Shown here piece after piece: positions 24,590-37,121 of a stretch of DNA of 64,000 nucleotides. Source of the stretch: Odobenus rosmarus divergens. Lineage: Eukaryota > Chordata > Mammalia > Carnivora > Odobenidae. The stretch lies in assembly GCF_000321225.1 (NCBI RefSeq), contig NW_004450660.1:186001-250000 (forward strand), given 5' to 3'. The position numbers and the translations under genes were made by a program. The notes beneath the pieces are model-generated. The model was given only the letters and a program-made list of their open reading frames with translations. It made no database searches and was not told the origin of the DNA. Position 1 is the first letter of the stretch. Each line of letters begins with the position of its first letter.

Positions 24590-24775
24590 CATGGCTCCTA
24601 ATGTGTGGTGCCTGACAGTAGCATCAGCATCACCTGGGAACTTTGTAGAAATGTAATTTCCTGGGCCCCACCCAAACCTATGGAACCAGAAATTCCGGGA
24701 GTGAGGCCCAGCAACCTTGTTTAACCAGCCCCCTAGTACTTCTCATGTACAATGATGTTTGAAACCCACCGCTCC
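24590..24775 (-). mobile_element. MER5A (hAT-Charlie MITE)
   Basis: It shows CATCAGCATCACCTGGGAAC, CCTGGGCCCCACCCAAACCT and 'CCAGAAATTCCGGGAGTGAG', the known MER5A core, and ends near GTTTGAAACCCACCGC. It lies within older antisense L1 sequence. Confidence 0.8.
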
Positions 24776-25327
24776 TAAATTTATACTGAGGAGTGGAGTT
24801 ACTAGCTTATCTGATCTATACATTGTGTTTAGTTAATGCCAACCATTTCCCAAGTGATTGAACATCAGACATCAAATAAAAGTTTATCATTGTTCTGCAT
24901 GTTGGAAGACTCTTGGGATTCTCTGACTTTTTAAATTTTATCCATCTGATGTGTGAAGTGGTACCTTGGTATGGTTTTAATTTGCATTTTCCTCATTACC
25001 GATGAGTCATATGTTTGGGGGTCTTTGTACTCCTTTTTGTTCTTCCTTTACCCCCTACCTTTTTATTGATTTATAGAAGTGTCTTATATAAATTCAAAGA
25101 TAGAAATTCTTTGTGAGAGAAATATCTTCTCCACATTTGTGGCTTAGTTCTTCACTCTGTATTAACTTGTGATAAAAAAATTCTTATATTTCATGTCAGA
25201 TTTATCAGTTATTTTTTCTGTGGTTTATGCAGTTTGTGTCATTGTTGAGGATTGTTCCCTATCCCAAAGTCATAAAGATATTCTTTATTTTTTTCATAGT
25301 TTTACTTTTTACATTAAAATTTTTAAA

Positions 25328-25514
25328 AAGATTTTACATATTGGACACAGAGAGAGAGAGAGCACAAGTAGGCAGAGTGGCAAGCAGAGAGAGAGAGGGA
25401 GAAGCAGACTCCCAACTGAGCAGGGAGCCTGGTGCGGGACTCGATCCCAGGACCCTGTGATCATGACCTGAGCTGAAGGCAGACGCTTAGCCAACTGAGC
25501 CACCCACGCACCCT
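25328..25514 (-). mobile_element. CanSINE, antisense
   Basis: The inverted tail is AAAGATTTTACATATTGGAC and the head is CAACTGAGCCACCCACGCAC. ACATTAAAATTTTTAAA at 25311 and ACATTAAATTTTTAAA at 25516 are the likely duplication, differing by one A. Confidence 0.88.
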
Positions 25515-25844
25515 GACATTAAATTTTTAAAGCTACTTTTGATTACATTGTTGTGTTCTGGCTATCCAATTAATCTAGTTCCAGTTTTTGAATCTCCTAC
25601 TTTTTTCCCAGTGAGCTGCAATTTTCAGAAAGTCACAGATCAGGTTTCCCATATGTGGGTGGGCTTGCCCATTGGTCTCTTGTCTGTATCTGTAATTTAC
25701 ACAAACATCATTTGGCTTTAGCGTGATTCTAATTTGTTTTTAATTTTCAGAAATGCCTTGGCTATTCTTGGCTTTTTGCCCTTCCACATAAGAGTTGGAA
25801 TTGATATGTTGTATTCCACAAAAATAGAGCAAGACAAAACCAGT

Positions 25845-28469
25845 ATTGAAAAATAAGTCACACTCAAAATTGGTTAACTGTCAAAATCAAGATTTGAAAA
25901 ATTACAGCAAAATGAAGCCAAATTAATTATAAATAAAAATAAGAGCAAAATCAATGAAGTAGAATATATGTGTAAAATAGAAGGGAAAATAAAATTAAAA
26001 ATTGTCTCATCAAAAAACTTAGTAAAATTGATTATTTTCTGAGAGTTTTCAATGTACAGAATAAAGGCACAAGTAAACAGTATCTGTCATTAAAATGAGA
26101 AAAAACCTAGATGAAGCAGAGATTAAACATAAGATACTATGAAATCTTATGCTTAAAATGTTAAAAAAGTATGAAATAGACAAAACTTGTAGAACAGCAT
26201 ATCAAAGTGACTGAAAAAGAATGAAAACTTGAATGAGCCTAAAACCATTAAATAACTGAATCAGTAGTTTAATATCTTTCCAGAAAAAAAGACCAAAAAT
26301 ACAAAACACAAAGCCCGGCAACTTTAGAGGTAAATTTTACCAAACTTTCTAGGAGCACATAAGTCCTATCGTACATACATTCCTTCCAATTGTCTTCTGG
26401 CTCTTACTATTTTTTTGGAAGAGTCAGTTGTCAGTTTGATTGTTCATTGGAAGGACATGCTTTTTTTTTTTTCTTTTTTGAAAAGTGTCTACTTTTCAAA
26501 CTTATTTTGGTCATCAGTTATGTTCAGTTTTGCTCTGAGGTGCCCACGTGTGGTTTTCTTTCTTGTCATCATATTTGAGTTTCTTTAAATCTGTAACTTC
26601 ACATCTTTTATAACTTTGGGGAATTCTCATCCAATATCATTTATAGCTTTTGCTCTATTCTTTCTTTCCTCTCCCCTCCTGGATTCCAAATTTTTACAAA
26701 TAAATTAAACTTTTCTCAGTGTGCCATGGGGCTTTTTTACTGTATTTTCTTAGCATATTTCTCCCTTTTCTACTAATACACCAAATCATGAACTTCTCTT
26801 TTTGGTTCTGTTATTAAATTCATTTCATGAGTTCTTCCTTTTACTTACCCTTTTTTTAAATTTCTAGCCTTCCATTAGATTCTGTTTTAGAGATTCCAGT
26901 TCTCTGCTGATATTCTGCATGCTGTTACCTGTTTTCCTGTACATATTAATCATAACTATTTTAAAATTAATATCCGGTGACTCTAACATCTAAATCACCT
27001 GCTTGTTCTGGTTGTCTGTTTTTCCTCTTGATTTTTGGTCATTCTTTTTTATCCTAACCATGACTAATTATTTTTATTAAATACTGGATAAGATATATTA
27101 AAGTGTTATAGGGGATATGGAACTGTGTTGTATCCCACTAGAGAGGATATAGAGGAGGCAGTAAGAGTCTAACAGGTCTGTATGATACAGTTAAGGTTGA
27201 AATGATCCAAGGTAGGATTTCAAGCATTTTGAGGATGGGTGTATTCCTGGTTACCCCTATGCTTAGTGCATAGCCTTCAGGTGTCTTAATAAAAGCCTGT
27301 CCTGTTTACGAAAGCCCCTTCTTTCCAACTACTCCTTCACAATCAGTGAGATCGCCAAAAGCTTTTAGTTCTCACTTTCTGCTTGGTCTCAACCTTTCAC
27401 CCTAAGCATGCATGTCTTAGAAAATCATAAATTTCTCAGGAGAAATGCATGGAGAATGTTGGGCTTGAATCTCTCCTGTTCATCTTGTTTCTCAAGTCTT
27501 CGCTGCCATAGTTTCTATATACTCCAGTTTTTAGCTCCCTAGATTATTAAAATAGAAGCAAGCCCTAAACTGCTACTTCATGCCCAGTCACTGTGGTGTC
27601 CCATAGAGTGAATTGGCCAAAACAAAACAAAAGGAAACAAAAATTCCTGAAGGAGATAAAGCAGTAGCAAACCAAGCTTCACCCCATTGCATTTGTCTTC
27701 CATTCTTGATCTTGTCTCCGTGGACCCACGGTGCCTTTATTGCTCTCAGATGTCTTCAAGCAGATTTTGTTTATTTGGGTATAGTACCCAGTCTTCACAG
27801 TTGTTTTTTGGGTTTTTGCTTGTTTTGTGTGAGCTTTGTTTTTTTACGGGAAGATTGAGGTAAAGCTTCAACTTCATGCTGAAAAGCAGACATTTGTGTT
27901 TCTCCTTAATATACAGGCTTAACATGATATCTTAGAATTTTTTAAATCCAACCATACTGCTCCAAATTTGTGGGTTTTACTGACACCTATTTTAGTTCTA
28001 GATCGTCTCATTACATAAAAATTAGCCTTTTTTTGGTAAGTAAATGTTTATTTAAATAGGTGTACATTTATCATTGCTTTTGAGCACAGACATCCTTGCA
28101 TGCAGCGTTTGGACCAGGAACAATTTTCCTTCTCTTTAAAATAAATCTTCTTATGTATGCTTTCATGAGGGTCTTTTGGTCATAAACACTGCTAGCTCAT
28201 ATATTTCCAAAAATGTCTTTGATTCATTATTAGGATAATTTACTAGATACACTATTCTAAATTGAAAGACTAAAATTTGTATGTGTTATACTGTCTTTTT
28301 GCTTTGCTTGTACTGAGATCCACTCAAATTGCTTTTTCTTTGTAATTGAGCTATTTTTTTCTCTTTAGCTGCTTTTAAGTGTTTCTTTTTTGTTCCCAGG
28401 TGTTTTTCAGTTCTATGGCATTTTTAGGCCTAAATTCTTCATTTACCCTGGTAAGGATTTTTTCTTTTC

Positions 28470-28502
<33 letters not shown>

Positions 28503-28880
28503 CTTTTCTTTTCTTTCTTTTCTTTTCTTCCTTTTCTTTTCTTCCTTTTCTTTCTCTTCCTTCCTTCCTTCCTTCCTTTTTTGTTTCCTATATGGGCATC
28601 TTTCAACAATTTTGGAAAATTCTCAGGCATTTTATCTTCATATATTACTTCCTTCCCATTCTATCATTAACTCTTTCTCCCCACCCTGAACATCTTCTCC
28701 TATCACCAATATCTCTTAACTTCTCTTATATATCTGTATCTTTGTCTCTCTTGTCTACATTCTGAATACTTTCTTTGGAATCATTTCTCAGCTCACTAAT
28801 TTTCTCTTCAGCTGCTTCTAATCTGTTAATCAGTACACCGATTGTGTTTAAATTACATTCTTACCACTTTATATTGTTCC
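25845..28880. mobile_element. Old L1-derived remnants in both orientations
   Basis: 25845-26390 is A-rich and reads like sense L1 ORF2 ('GGTAAATTTTACCAAACTTT'). From about 26390 the strand composition flips to T-rich, resembling inverted old L1 or HAL1 ('GTTTTCCTGTACATATTAAT', GACTCTAACATCTAAATCAC, 'ATTAAATACTGGATAAGATA', CAGCTGCTTCTAATCTGTTA). Boundaries are uncertain. Confidence 0.5.
28456..28580. repeat. (TTTTC)n to (TTCC)n pyrimidine tract
   Basis: Pentamer TTTTC repeats that change into CTTC and TTCC repeats. The opposite strand gives a Lys/Arg-only open frame, which is not a gene. Confidence 0.93.
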
Positions 28881-29084
28881 TCACCAATAATCCAGCTCAA
28901 ATTCCATGGCCCATCTTTAAAATAATTTCCTTTCCTTCTCTACCTTTGTTATATTCAATTAGCAAAGCCTTCGGTGAGCACAGCTATTGAAAAAAAAACA
29001 TTTAGTGCCTCTTCACAGATGTAATACATTTCTATAATCCATTCTCCTTTCCTCTCTTCTAGATTATGTTATAATGTCTGTCCT

Positions 29085-29682
29085 CAAGCTCTAATTCCTC
29101 CTCCCTATCCGTACTCAGATCATGACTGTGGTTGACATAAGTGCCATTCTTCTGCTCACAGCCTGCCAACAGCTCAGCCACTCCCTTAGAATAAACTTCA
29201 GAGACCTTACAGCTGTGGTCCAGGCCCCTAAAGACTGACTTCTGTTCCTTTTTCTAAGTGTCTTACTCACTCTGCTTCAGCCACAGGGGTTCTTGCTATT
29301 CCTTGCACATACTAGGCATACTCCCACTTTCAGATCTTTGGATCAACTATTCCTTTTGACCAGAAACACGACTGAACTGGATTTCCACACTTCCTCCAAG
29401 GACTTGGCTCACATGCTGCTCTCTCCACAAGGTCTTCTCTGGCCGCCCCCACTTATAATTGCACCCCTTTCCCTGTTGCCTCGTAGTCCCTTCTTTTCAT
29501 CCTAGTTTGTTTGGTTTATTTTCACATGCCAGTTTTTATCATCTGATATATAATATATAGTTATTTATTTTACCTATCTCATCCCTAACCCCCAAATGTA
29601 GGTTCCATTAAGGCTGTTTTTTTTATTGTTGATGTTGTTAGGCGTGGTGGTTGGTTTGCTGGTTTTGTTCACTCTTGCATCT
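29085..29682 (+). mobile_element. L2 3' region, sense, cut by the RPL7 pseudogene
   Basis: It shows GCCAACAGCTCAGCCACTCC, CAGGCCCCTAAAGACTGACT, TTGCTATTCCTTGCACATAC, CACAAGGTCTTCTCTGGCCG and TGTAGGTTCCATTAAGGC, in L2 order. The end of the element (AGTGTTCAACAAATGTTTAA) continues after the pseudogene at about 30445-30480. Confidence 0.7.
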
Positions 29683-29698
29683 AAATCAACATGGTTCA
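29683..29698. repeat. Target-site duplication, left copy, RPL7 pseudogene
   Basis: AAATCAACATGGTTCA is identical to 30429-30444. Confidence 0.92.
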
Positions 29699-30428
29699 GC
29701 TCTTTTCTGGCTGGAACCATGGAGGATACAGGAGAGAAGAAAAGGAAGTTTCCTGCTGTGCCAGCAACCCATAAGGAAAAACAGAACCATTTCACAGAGT
29801 TGAAAATCAAGCATCTGAGTAAGAAGGTTGCCCAAAAGATGCTTTGAAAGGTAAAGAGGAAGTTTATCTATGAAAAAGCTAAGCATTACCACAAGGAATA
29901 GAGGCAGATGTACAGAACTGAGATCAAATAGCTAGGATGTCAAGAAAAGCTGGCAACTCCTACATACCTGCACAACCCAAATTGGCATTTGTCATCAGGA
30001 TCAGAGGTATCAATAGTGTGAACCCAAAGGTTCAAGGATTGTGGAACCATATATGGCATGGGGGTATGCAAACCTGAAGTCAGTGAATGAATTGATCTAC
30101 AAGTGTGGTTGTGCCCAATGAACAAAAAGTGAATTGCCCTGGTAGATAACACATTGGTTGCTCAATCTCTTGGTAATTATGGCATCATTTGCATGGAGGT
30201 TCTGATTCATGAGATCTATACTGTTGAAAAATGTTTCAAAGAAACAAATAACTTCTTATGGCCCTTCAAATGATCTTCTCCATGAGGGGGAATGAAAAAA
30301 AGAGCACCCATTTTGTAGAAGGTGAAATGGGCTTACTAAAAGGATGAACTAAGGTATCTACCATGATTATTCTTGTAATCTGGTCAGTTAATAAATGACT
30401 ACTTGAAATTGAAAAAAAAATTAAAAAC
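29699..30428 (+). pseudogene. RPL7: RPL7 processed pseudogene
   Basis: This is an intronless copy of the mRNA for ribosomal protein L7 of the large subunit. It starts with the end of the 5' UTR (TTTTCTGGCTGGAACC), then ATG at 29719 and [20 protein letters not shown]. Segments such as [32 protein letters not shown] and NNFLWPF identify it. It ends with the L7 3' UTR, AATAAA at 30390 and a poly(A) run. It is dead: a stop follows codon 42, another follows HYHKE, there are frameshifts, and roughly 30 codons are missing between the part matching GINxVxPKV and the part matching [19 protein letters not shown] 16-bp duplication (29683-29698 and 30429-30444) marks L1-driven insertion into an older L2. 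Confidence 0.93.
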
Positions 30429-30444
30429 AAATCAACATGGTTCA
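30429..30444. repeat. Target-site duplication, right copy, RPL7 pseudogene
   Basis: AAATCAACATGGTTCA follows the poly(A) and is identical to 29683-29698. Confidence 0.92.
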
Positions 30445-31644
30445 TAGTGTTCAACAAATGTTTAATGAAGGGAAAATGAACAATGAATTTATACATGAAG
30501 TAAAGCAGTGACAGTAAGATGGGGTTAGTATGTAGTGCTCTGGGATGGGTTAAAAAGGAAACACGTCCCAGGTGAAGAAATGCTCAAGGAATAGCTTTCT
30601 AAATGAGTGAAGGGTATGTTCAAAAGCAAAATCCTGAACACCATTTCATGTATGGGGTCTGCAAATAGTGTATCTTGATTGTGAATCTAGAATTTGTGGT
30701 GAATATTGGCTTATGAATTATAGTCAAGTATAAGCCAGTTCAAGGAAGGTCTTAAATATAAAGCTATCATGTCTAATGTCATAATGTAGACCAGGAAGCA
30801 ATAGAGACTTTTATTAAGATGAATGGACATGATAAGACCTGGAGGTGTTTGTACAACACTTTTTTTTTCTCCTTTCACATCAATTAAGGCAGTTAACACT
30901 TTCTTGAGAAGGAGCTGCTTACTGATTTGTTAGAACAATGAATGTGTACTTTGTCAAATTAAAAACATTCTTATATTACTGTCTCTTTGTTTAACCTTGG
31001 AGTTCTTTGGAATAGAAGTAGCATAACTTTGTTTCATCTTTACCTAATACCTTTATTCTAAAATAATCATGTGTATGAGAATCTCTCCTCAGATTATGCC
31101 CTGGGCTGACAGAATGGTTATTCATAAAGACTCTATGATTATTTCAAGAGACACTGTTTTTAAATATTTTAACTTTAATTGTAACAAATGAACTGATTTT
31201 CACAATATTGGGGAAGAAGTGTGTGTCTATTTTTTTTTCTTGTTGGTCATAAGGCAAAGACCACTCCAGTGGTTTTTACTGAAGGTCCCCTCTTCAGTAT
31301 TTTGCAGATGAAACACCTTCTAACCCCTTTGAATATTCAATAAAAGTTCTTGAACCTTGAAGCAGTAGTGCCTTAACCAAGATGAATCAAGTAGCCCTTC
31401 CTTCATGCTTCTTGGGATGTTGCCTGTCAGTATGATTTTAACTCAGTGGCCTAGTAAGTTTGGAGTTTGGGCTGGTAGCAAGGAAGGTGAATATTGGGTT
31501 AATTTTCATCTGTTTTCCTTCCAAGATATCTGTTCATTTTTACTCTGACTTTAAGCCTTAACTGTATTTATGAAATGAATCTTGACCTCTTTATTCTCAA
31601 TGTTTGAGGTGTAGGAATGGGTAACTTAGAAAGTAAAGTGTTCA

Positions 31645-32102
31645 ATGGAAAAATGTCTGTTCATATCTTCTGCCCATTTCTTGATTGGATTATTCTTTGG
31701 GTGTTGAGTTTGATAAGTTCTTTATAGATTTTGGATACTAGCCCTTTATCTGATATGTCATTTGCAAATATCTTCTCAGACCTGTACCTCTGAAACAAAT
31801 AATACGTTATATGTTTAAAAAAAAAAAAAAAGAAGAAGATAGTAGGAAGGGAAAAATGAAGGGGGGGAATTGGAGGGGGAGACGAACCATGAGAGACTAT
31901 GGACTCTGAGAAACAAACTGAGGGTTCTAGAGGGGAGGGGGTGGGGGATGGGTTAGCCTAGTGATGGGTATTAAAGAGGGCATGTAGTGAATGGAGCACT
32001 GGGTGTTATATGCAAACAATGAATCATGGAACACTACATCAAAAACTAATGAGGTAATGTAAGGTGGTTAACATAATAAAATACAATTTAAAAAAGAGAA
32101 AA
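31645..32102 (+). mobile_element. L1 with 5' inversion (twin-primed)
   Basis: Bases about 31658-31783 are antisense L1 ORF2 sequence (TCTTCTGCCCATTTCTTGAT, GATAAGTTCTTTATAGATTT, TAGCCCTTTATCTGATATGT). From about 31784 the sequence turns to the sense L1 3' end (GACCTGTACCTCTGAAACAA, then an A tract, 'GAGAGACTATGGACTCTGAG', 'ACATCAAAAACTAATGAGGT' and a poly(A) tail). TAAAGTGTTCA flanks the whole at 31634-31644 and 32103-32113, so it is one insertion with an inverted 5' part. Confidence 0.85.
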
Positions 32103-33169
32103 TAAAGTGTTCATTACTGAAACTTGATATAAAAGTTTTTCAGTAACTTTCTACCAAAAGTGAACTTTTTTTTAATCATGTGCTTAAAATATTTATGCCA
32201 TCTTAAGTCATCCTATGTCATTCTACACAGTAGAATAGTAATTTAAGATTACCTAGTTAATCTGACCAATATTGGGTCAAAGTGATACTCTGTAAACAAT
32301 AATCATATTAACCTGACCCTAAGCTCAGCAGTGGGTCTAGTGATTTATGAGAACAAACATAAAAAAATCCATCATTTTGTATGAGCAACCCTATCAAAAC
32401 ATATATATTGAAATGATCTTTTTTAATCTTTAATTTCTTTTAACATTACTTTCATTGACAATGTGTAGTTGACAAATGGCAAACACTAATCTCTGTAATC
32501 ATACTTTGTATGTTTGTTTTGTTTGTCTCAACAAATGTAGTGTTTTTAGGAGTCATTCAGAGACTTGGCTTCATGTAATCTGGCTATTTCTTAGTCTCAA
32601 ATCTACTCACAAGGGACAGGACAGAATCTTAATATAATTTTAAATGAATCTATTGGGGAAAATAGCAGTGCCATTGTACTTCGTATCCCAAGTTAAATAC
32701 TTGTAAGTGAGGCATCCTCTTGGACGTATAGAAGATAATTTAATGGCCACTGGGTTGGTTGATTACATAATTATTTACAAATCACTTCATAATGAAACCT
32801 GAGGAAAACATAGTCCTATTCTTTAAAACTTTTTGTGATGTAAGATAACATCCTTCTCATGTCATACCTAATTAAATAATACGTAGAGAGTTTGTGAAGT
32901 GTTTATGACAGTGCTGGCTAAGTTCATCAATCACAGCTCCTTTGGAACCACGGCCTCTCTCACACATATCTCTATCTTTAGCATTTTACCTAGAAAAACA
33001 TGAAGTCTCTTTATGAATCACTTTTTCCTCATCTGAGATTTGGCATGTATATATATTTTTATCTATTCTTATAAAAATTTTGACAAATTTTGAAGCAAAG
33101 AGTGAAGAAATATTTGTAGCTGAAGATTTAAGATTTCTTAATGTTACATTTTGGGAGAAGATACAAACT

Positions 33170-36124
33170 GGGTCACCTTTGCATCTGCATAGTGGAATGT
33201 AGGAAGGACACCCACATGATAGAGTAAGAAGCTTTCTTGGTATCAGAGAAATAGAGCTTCATGTACTGGTTCTGACATTTTGTAGGTGTTTTAATTTGGG
33301 GCAGTGTTGCATTGAATGGATATATTACGTTCATGTGTTGGTGGACATTTGGGCTCTTGCCAGTTTTGCTGTTATTTGGTATAACTGCTATGCTCTGAAC
33401 ATTTGTGAACAAGTCTTTGTGGGACATACATTAAATGTTACATGGTAAATTTCTACATTTCGGAGTAGAAAGGCCATGGATTATAGTAGGTATGCTCAAG
33501 TTTTTGAGAAGCTTCCAGGTGGTTTTCCAAATCAATTGTATCATTTTGCATTTCTACCTGGAGTGTTTGAGAGATCTAGTTGTTCTACATTCTGTCAATA
33601 CGTTCTCTCTTGTCAGTGTTTTCAATTGTAGCCTTTCTGTTATGCATGCGCTGGTATTTCCCAGGAGTCTTTATTTGCATTTACTTGATGGATAATCATT
33701 GCATATCTTTCTGTGTGCTTTTAGGTATTCACATACATTTCTGTATGTGTAAGGGCCTGGCCAAATCTTTTGCTCATTTTTATTGGATTATCTTCTTGTT
33801 AAGTTATAAGAATTCTTTAAATAATCTGGATACAAGTTGTCTTTCAGTATATGTATAGATAATATTGTTCCCCATTTTGTGACTTTTTCCATTTCTTAGC
33901 TGTCTCTTTCAAAGAGCGAATGAAGATTGCTGCCAGTAAACTCCATTTTTTCTTTTATTTACATTATTCTTTGTACTTTTTGTATCTTAAGAAATGTCAC
34001 CCAAGATGGCAAAGGTTTTTCCTCATATGTTTTCTTAGAAGTTTTAAAGTTTGAATATTTATATTTAAATATTATAATCCATTTAGGGTTATTTCTTGTA
34101 TATGGTAGGTGGTAAGGATTAGTGATTTTCTTTTTTCCCCATACATATGTCCAATTGTTCCAGTGCCATTTGTTGAAAAGACTTGTATTTCTCCCATAGG
34201 GTTACCTTGGCAACTTTCTTAATTAACTGCATGTGTGTGGATGTATTTCTGGACCTATTTTCTGTTCCATTCATCTCTATGCCTATCATTTTGCCAGCAC
34301 CACACTGTCTTCATTACTATAGATATGTAAATTGTGAAATTAGGCAGTGTAAGCTTTATTTGTTATAATTGCTTTAATGATCCTGTCACTTGTACTTCCA
34401 GATAATATTTAGAATCATCTTTTCAATTTCTACAAAATTAGGATTGTTTGCATCTACAGATTAGTTTATAGACAACTGCCATGTTAACAATATTGAGTCT
34501 TCCAACCCATGAATTAGTGGCATATCTATCCACTTATTTTATAATGCAATCTTTTATAATTTACAGTGAAGAGATCTTGCTCATATTTTGTGAATTTTAG
34601 TCATATATATTTATGGATTTTGATGATACCATAAATGGAAATTTTAAAATGTCATAATCCAGGGGTTATTTTTGCTACTAGCATATAAAAACGGAATTTA
34701 CTTTAAAAAATAACTTTATACTCTGTGACTTTGCTGGATTTAATTATTTCTAGGATTTGTTTTGTAGATTCTTTAGAATTTTCTATGTTAAAAAATCATG
34801 TCATCTATAGAGATAGTTTTGCTGTTTTCCTTTTTGATATTTGTGCTTTTTATTTCATTTCTTTTACTTTATTGAAGTGGTTTTGAACATTTAGTCTAAT
34901 GCTGAATAGAAGTAGTGAGAGCAGACATTCTTACCTTTTCCCTAATTTTCGAAGGATATTTTGCAGTTTTTATTCTCATCTCTGCTTTTTTATGCTTATA
35001 GTATTCCTATATTAACATTTAATGTAACTATTGATATTGTTGGATTTAGATAACCATTTTATTATTTTCCATTTGTCTACTGTGTTCCTTATTCCTGTTT
35101 CTCTTTTTGTGCCTTTTAACGTTCCATTTTAACTCACTGCAGTATTCTTTCAGTGATGGTTCTAGGGATTAAGGTGCATGTGTGTATGTATAATCTCCCT
35201 TAACTTTTGATAGTCAATTTAGAAGTATTATTGAATCACTTCACCTAAAACATAGAAACATTGCAGTTCATCTAAGTCCGTTTATCCACTCATCCCTATA
35301 TTTATATTTTATATTTTATATTTTAGTTTATATTTTAGTTTTCATATATATTACATTTAAGTACATTATATAGCCCACCAGGATGATGCTGTAAGCATAG
35401 CTTTAAACAATTGTATGGATTCTAGAGAAAATAAAAATAAAAAATAATGCTCTCTCTCTCTCATTCTTGCTCTCTCAAATAAATAAATAAAAATCTTAAA
35501 AAAAAAATAGTCTTTAATATTGTCCTGTGTATCCACCATCTGATGCACTCTGTTTCTTCCTGAAGTTTGAGTTCAGGTTTCAGTTCAAGTTGAGAAAAGA
35601 CACCCTTCATTTTGGAAGAACTCCTTTAGCATTTACTGATACGGAGTTATACTGGCAAAAAATTCTTTTAATTTTCTCTTATCTAAATCTTTACTTCACC
35701 TTCACTCATGAAGGATATTTTCACTGGGTATAGAATTCTGGGTTGACAATTTTTGTTTCTGTTATTGTAGTTCATTTTAACACTTTAAAATCATTGCAGT
35801 GTCTCCTCGCCTCCATAGTTTCTAATGTGAAATCCATGTCCATTCAAATAGTTCTGGTCACAAACATTGTAGTGTGATGTTTGTGGGATTAAAATATAGT
35901 GTGTGTGATTACAATATAGATGCCTAAGCCTGGTTTTCTTAAATGTATTCTGCTTGGGTTTCTCTAAAAAGTGTTCAGCCATTAGTTCTTTACATAAGTT
36001 TTAACTTCTTTCTTTCTCTGAGATTCCAAAGACCTATGTTAGAACTTCTGAAATTATCATGGGCCACAAATAGTCCATTCACTTTTTCCAAACATTTTTC
36101 TCTTTCAGATAAGATTTCATTTTT
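33170..36124 (-). mobile_element. Long old L1 remnant, antisense
   Basis: It is continuous T-rich inverse L1: TTGCCAGTTTTGCTGTTATT, GAACAAGTCTTTGTGGGACA, ATTTTTATTGGATTATCTTC, TGCCATTTGTTGAAAAGACT, 'TCTAATGCTGAATAGAAGTA' and 'TCACTGGGTATAGAATTCTG'. Every frame is broken. It continues past a SINE (36125-36301) to about 36550. Confidence 0.75.
35448..35508 (+). mobile_element. CanSINE 3' fragment, sense
   Basis: Only the end is present: TGCTCTCTCTCTCTCATTCT, then CAAATAAATAAATAAAAATC and poly(A). The tRNA-like head is missing. Confidence 0.75.
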
Positions 36125-36301
36125 AAGATTTTATTTATTTATTAGAGAAAGAGAATGGGGGAGGAGCAGAGGGAGAAGGACAAGAAGACTCCACACTGAG
36201 TGCTGAGCCTGACATTGGGCTCAGTCCCATGACCCTGAGATCATGACCTGAGCCAAAATCAGGAGTCAGATGCTTAACCAACTGAACTACCTAGGTGCCC
36301 C
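36125..36301 (-). mobile_element. CanSINE, antisense
   Basis: It runs from AAGATTTTATTTATTTATTA to ACTGAACTACCTAGGTGCCC. AGATAAGATTTC repeats lie at 36107-36118 and 36302-36313. Confidence 0.9.
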
Positions 36302-36564
36302 AGATAAGATTTCTTTTGATATAACTTTATGTTCACTGACTTTTTCTTCTTAATTCTGCTACTGAGCATATCCACTGAATCTTTTGAAAATTTTAGATAC
36401 CATATTTTTTTAGATGGGCACTCTTAACTTTTATTATTTTTTATATTTTCCTCGTATTCACTAATTATCATTCATTATATTAGTTTATTTTCCTTTACCT
36501 CATTGAGCATATTTTAATAGGTGGTTTAAAGCTCTTGTCTTATAATTTCATCATATAATTCACC

Positions 36565-37121
36565 CTTCAACAATAGCCAAATTATGGAAGGAGCCCAAAT
36601 GTCTATCGACTGATGAATGGATAAAGACAATGTGTGTATGTATATGTGTGTGTGTATGTGTGTGTGTATATATATACATAGTGATATGTGTGTGTATATA
36701 TATATAATGGAATATTAGTCATCAAAAAGAATGAAATCTTGACATTTGCAATGACGTGGATGGAGCTAGAGAGTATTATAAGTGAAATAAGTAAGTGAAA
36801 TAAGTAAGTCAGAGAAAGACAAATACCATGTGATTTCATTCATGTGGAACCTAAGAAATAAAACAAATGAACATAGGGGAAAAAGAGGAAAACCATGAAA
36901 CAAACCCTTAACTCTAGAGAACAAACTGATGGTTACCAGAAGGGAGGTGGGCAGGGGGTGGGGGTGGGGATGGGTTAAATAGGTGATGGGGATTAAGGAG
37001 GGTACTTCTTGTGATGAGAACCGGGTGTTGTATAGAAGCTTGGATCACTAAATTGTACATCTGAAACTAATACTCTGTGCTAACTAACTGGAATTTAAAT
37101 AAAACTTGGAAGAAAAAAAAC
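36565..37121 (+). mobile_element. L1 3' region, sense
   Basis: It carries the end of ORF2 and the 3' UTR: CAACAATAGCCAAATTATGG, ATCGACTGATGAATGGATAA, AATGACGTGGATGGAGCTAG, then 'GGTTACCAGAAGGGAGGTGG' and 'TAACTGGAATTTAAATAAAA' with an A tail. An internal TG/TA microsatellite lies at 36633-36708. Direct repeats ATAATTCACC occur at 36555-36564 and 37122-37131. It is older than the GGGTTCTAGAGG-type L1s here. Confidence 0.85.

Larger units (their letters stand above)
23460..25840 (-). mobile_element. Old L1 sequence, antisense, broken by later elements
   Basis: Fragments such as TAACAGTAAGAAACACCTAT, TTTGGATTGATTCCAGGTTT, TGGTATGGTTTTAATTTGCA and 'GATTTATAGAAGTGTCTTAT' are inverse L1 of an old (L1M-like) type. 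The nested SINE cluster, MER5A and one SINE interrupt it. No coding potential remains. Confidence 0.6.

Noticed and set aside
28379..28765. 128-codon Phe/Ser/Leu-rich frame and its Lys/Arg-rich shadow
   Set aside because: It is produced by the (TTTTC)n/(TTCC)n tract.
33435..33858. Overlapping frames of 86 and 92 codons
   Set aside because: They lie in inverted old L1 sequence and run against its true coding strand.
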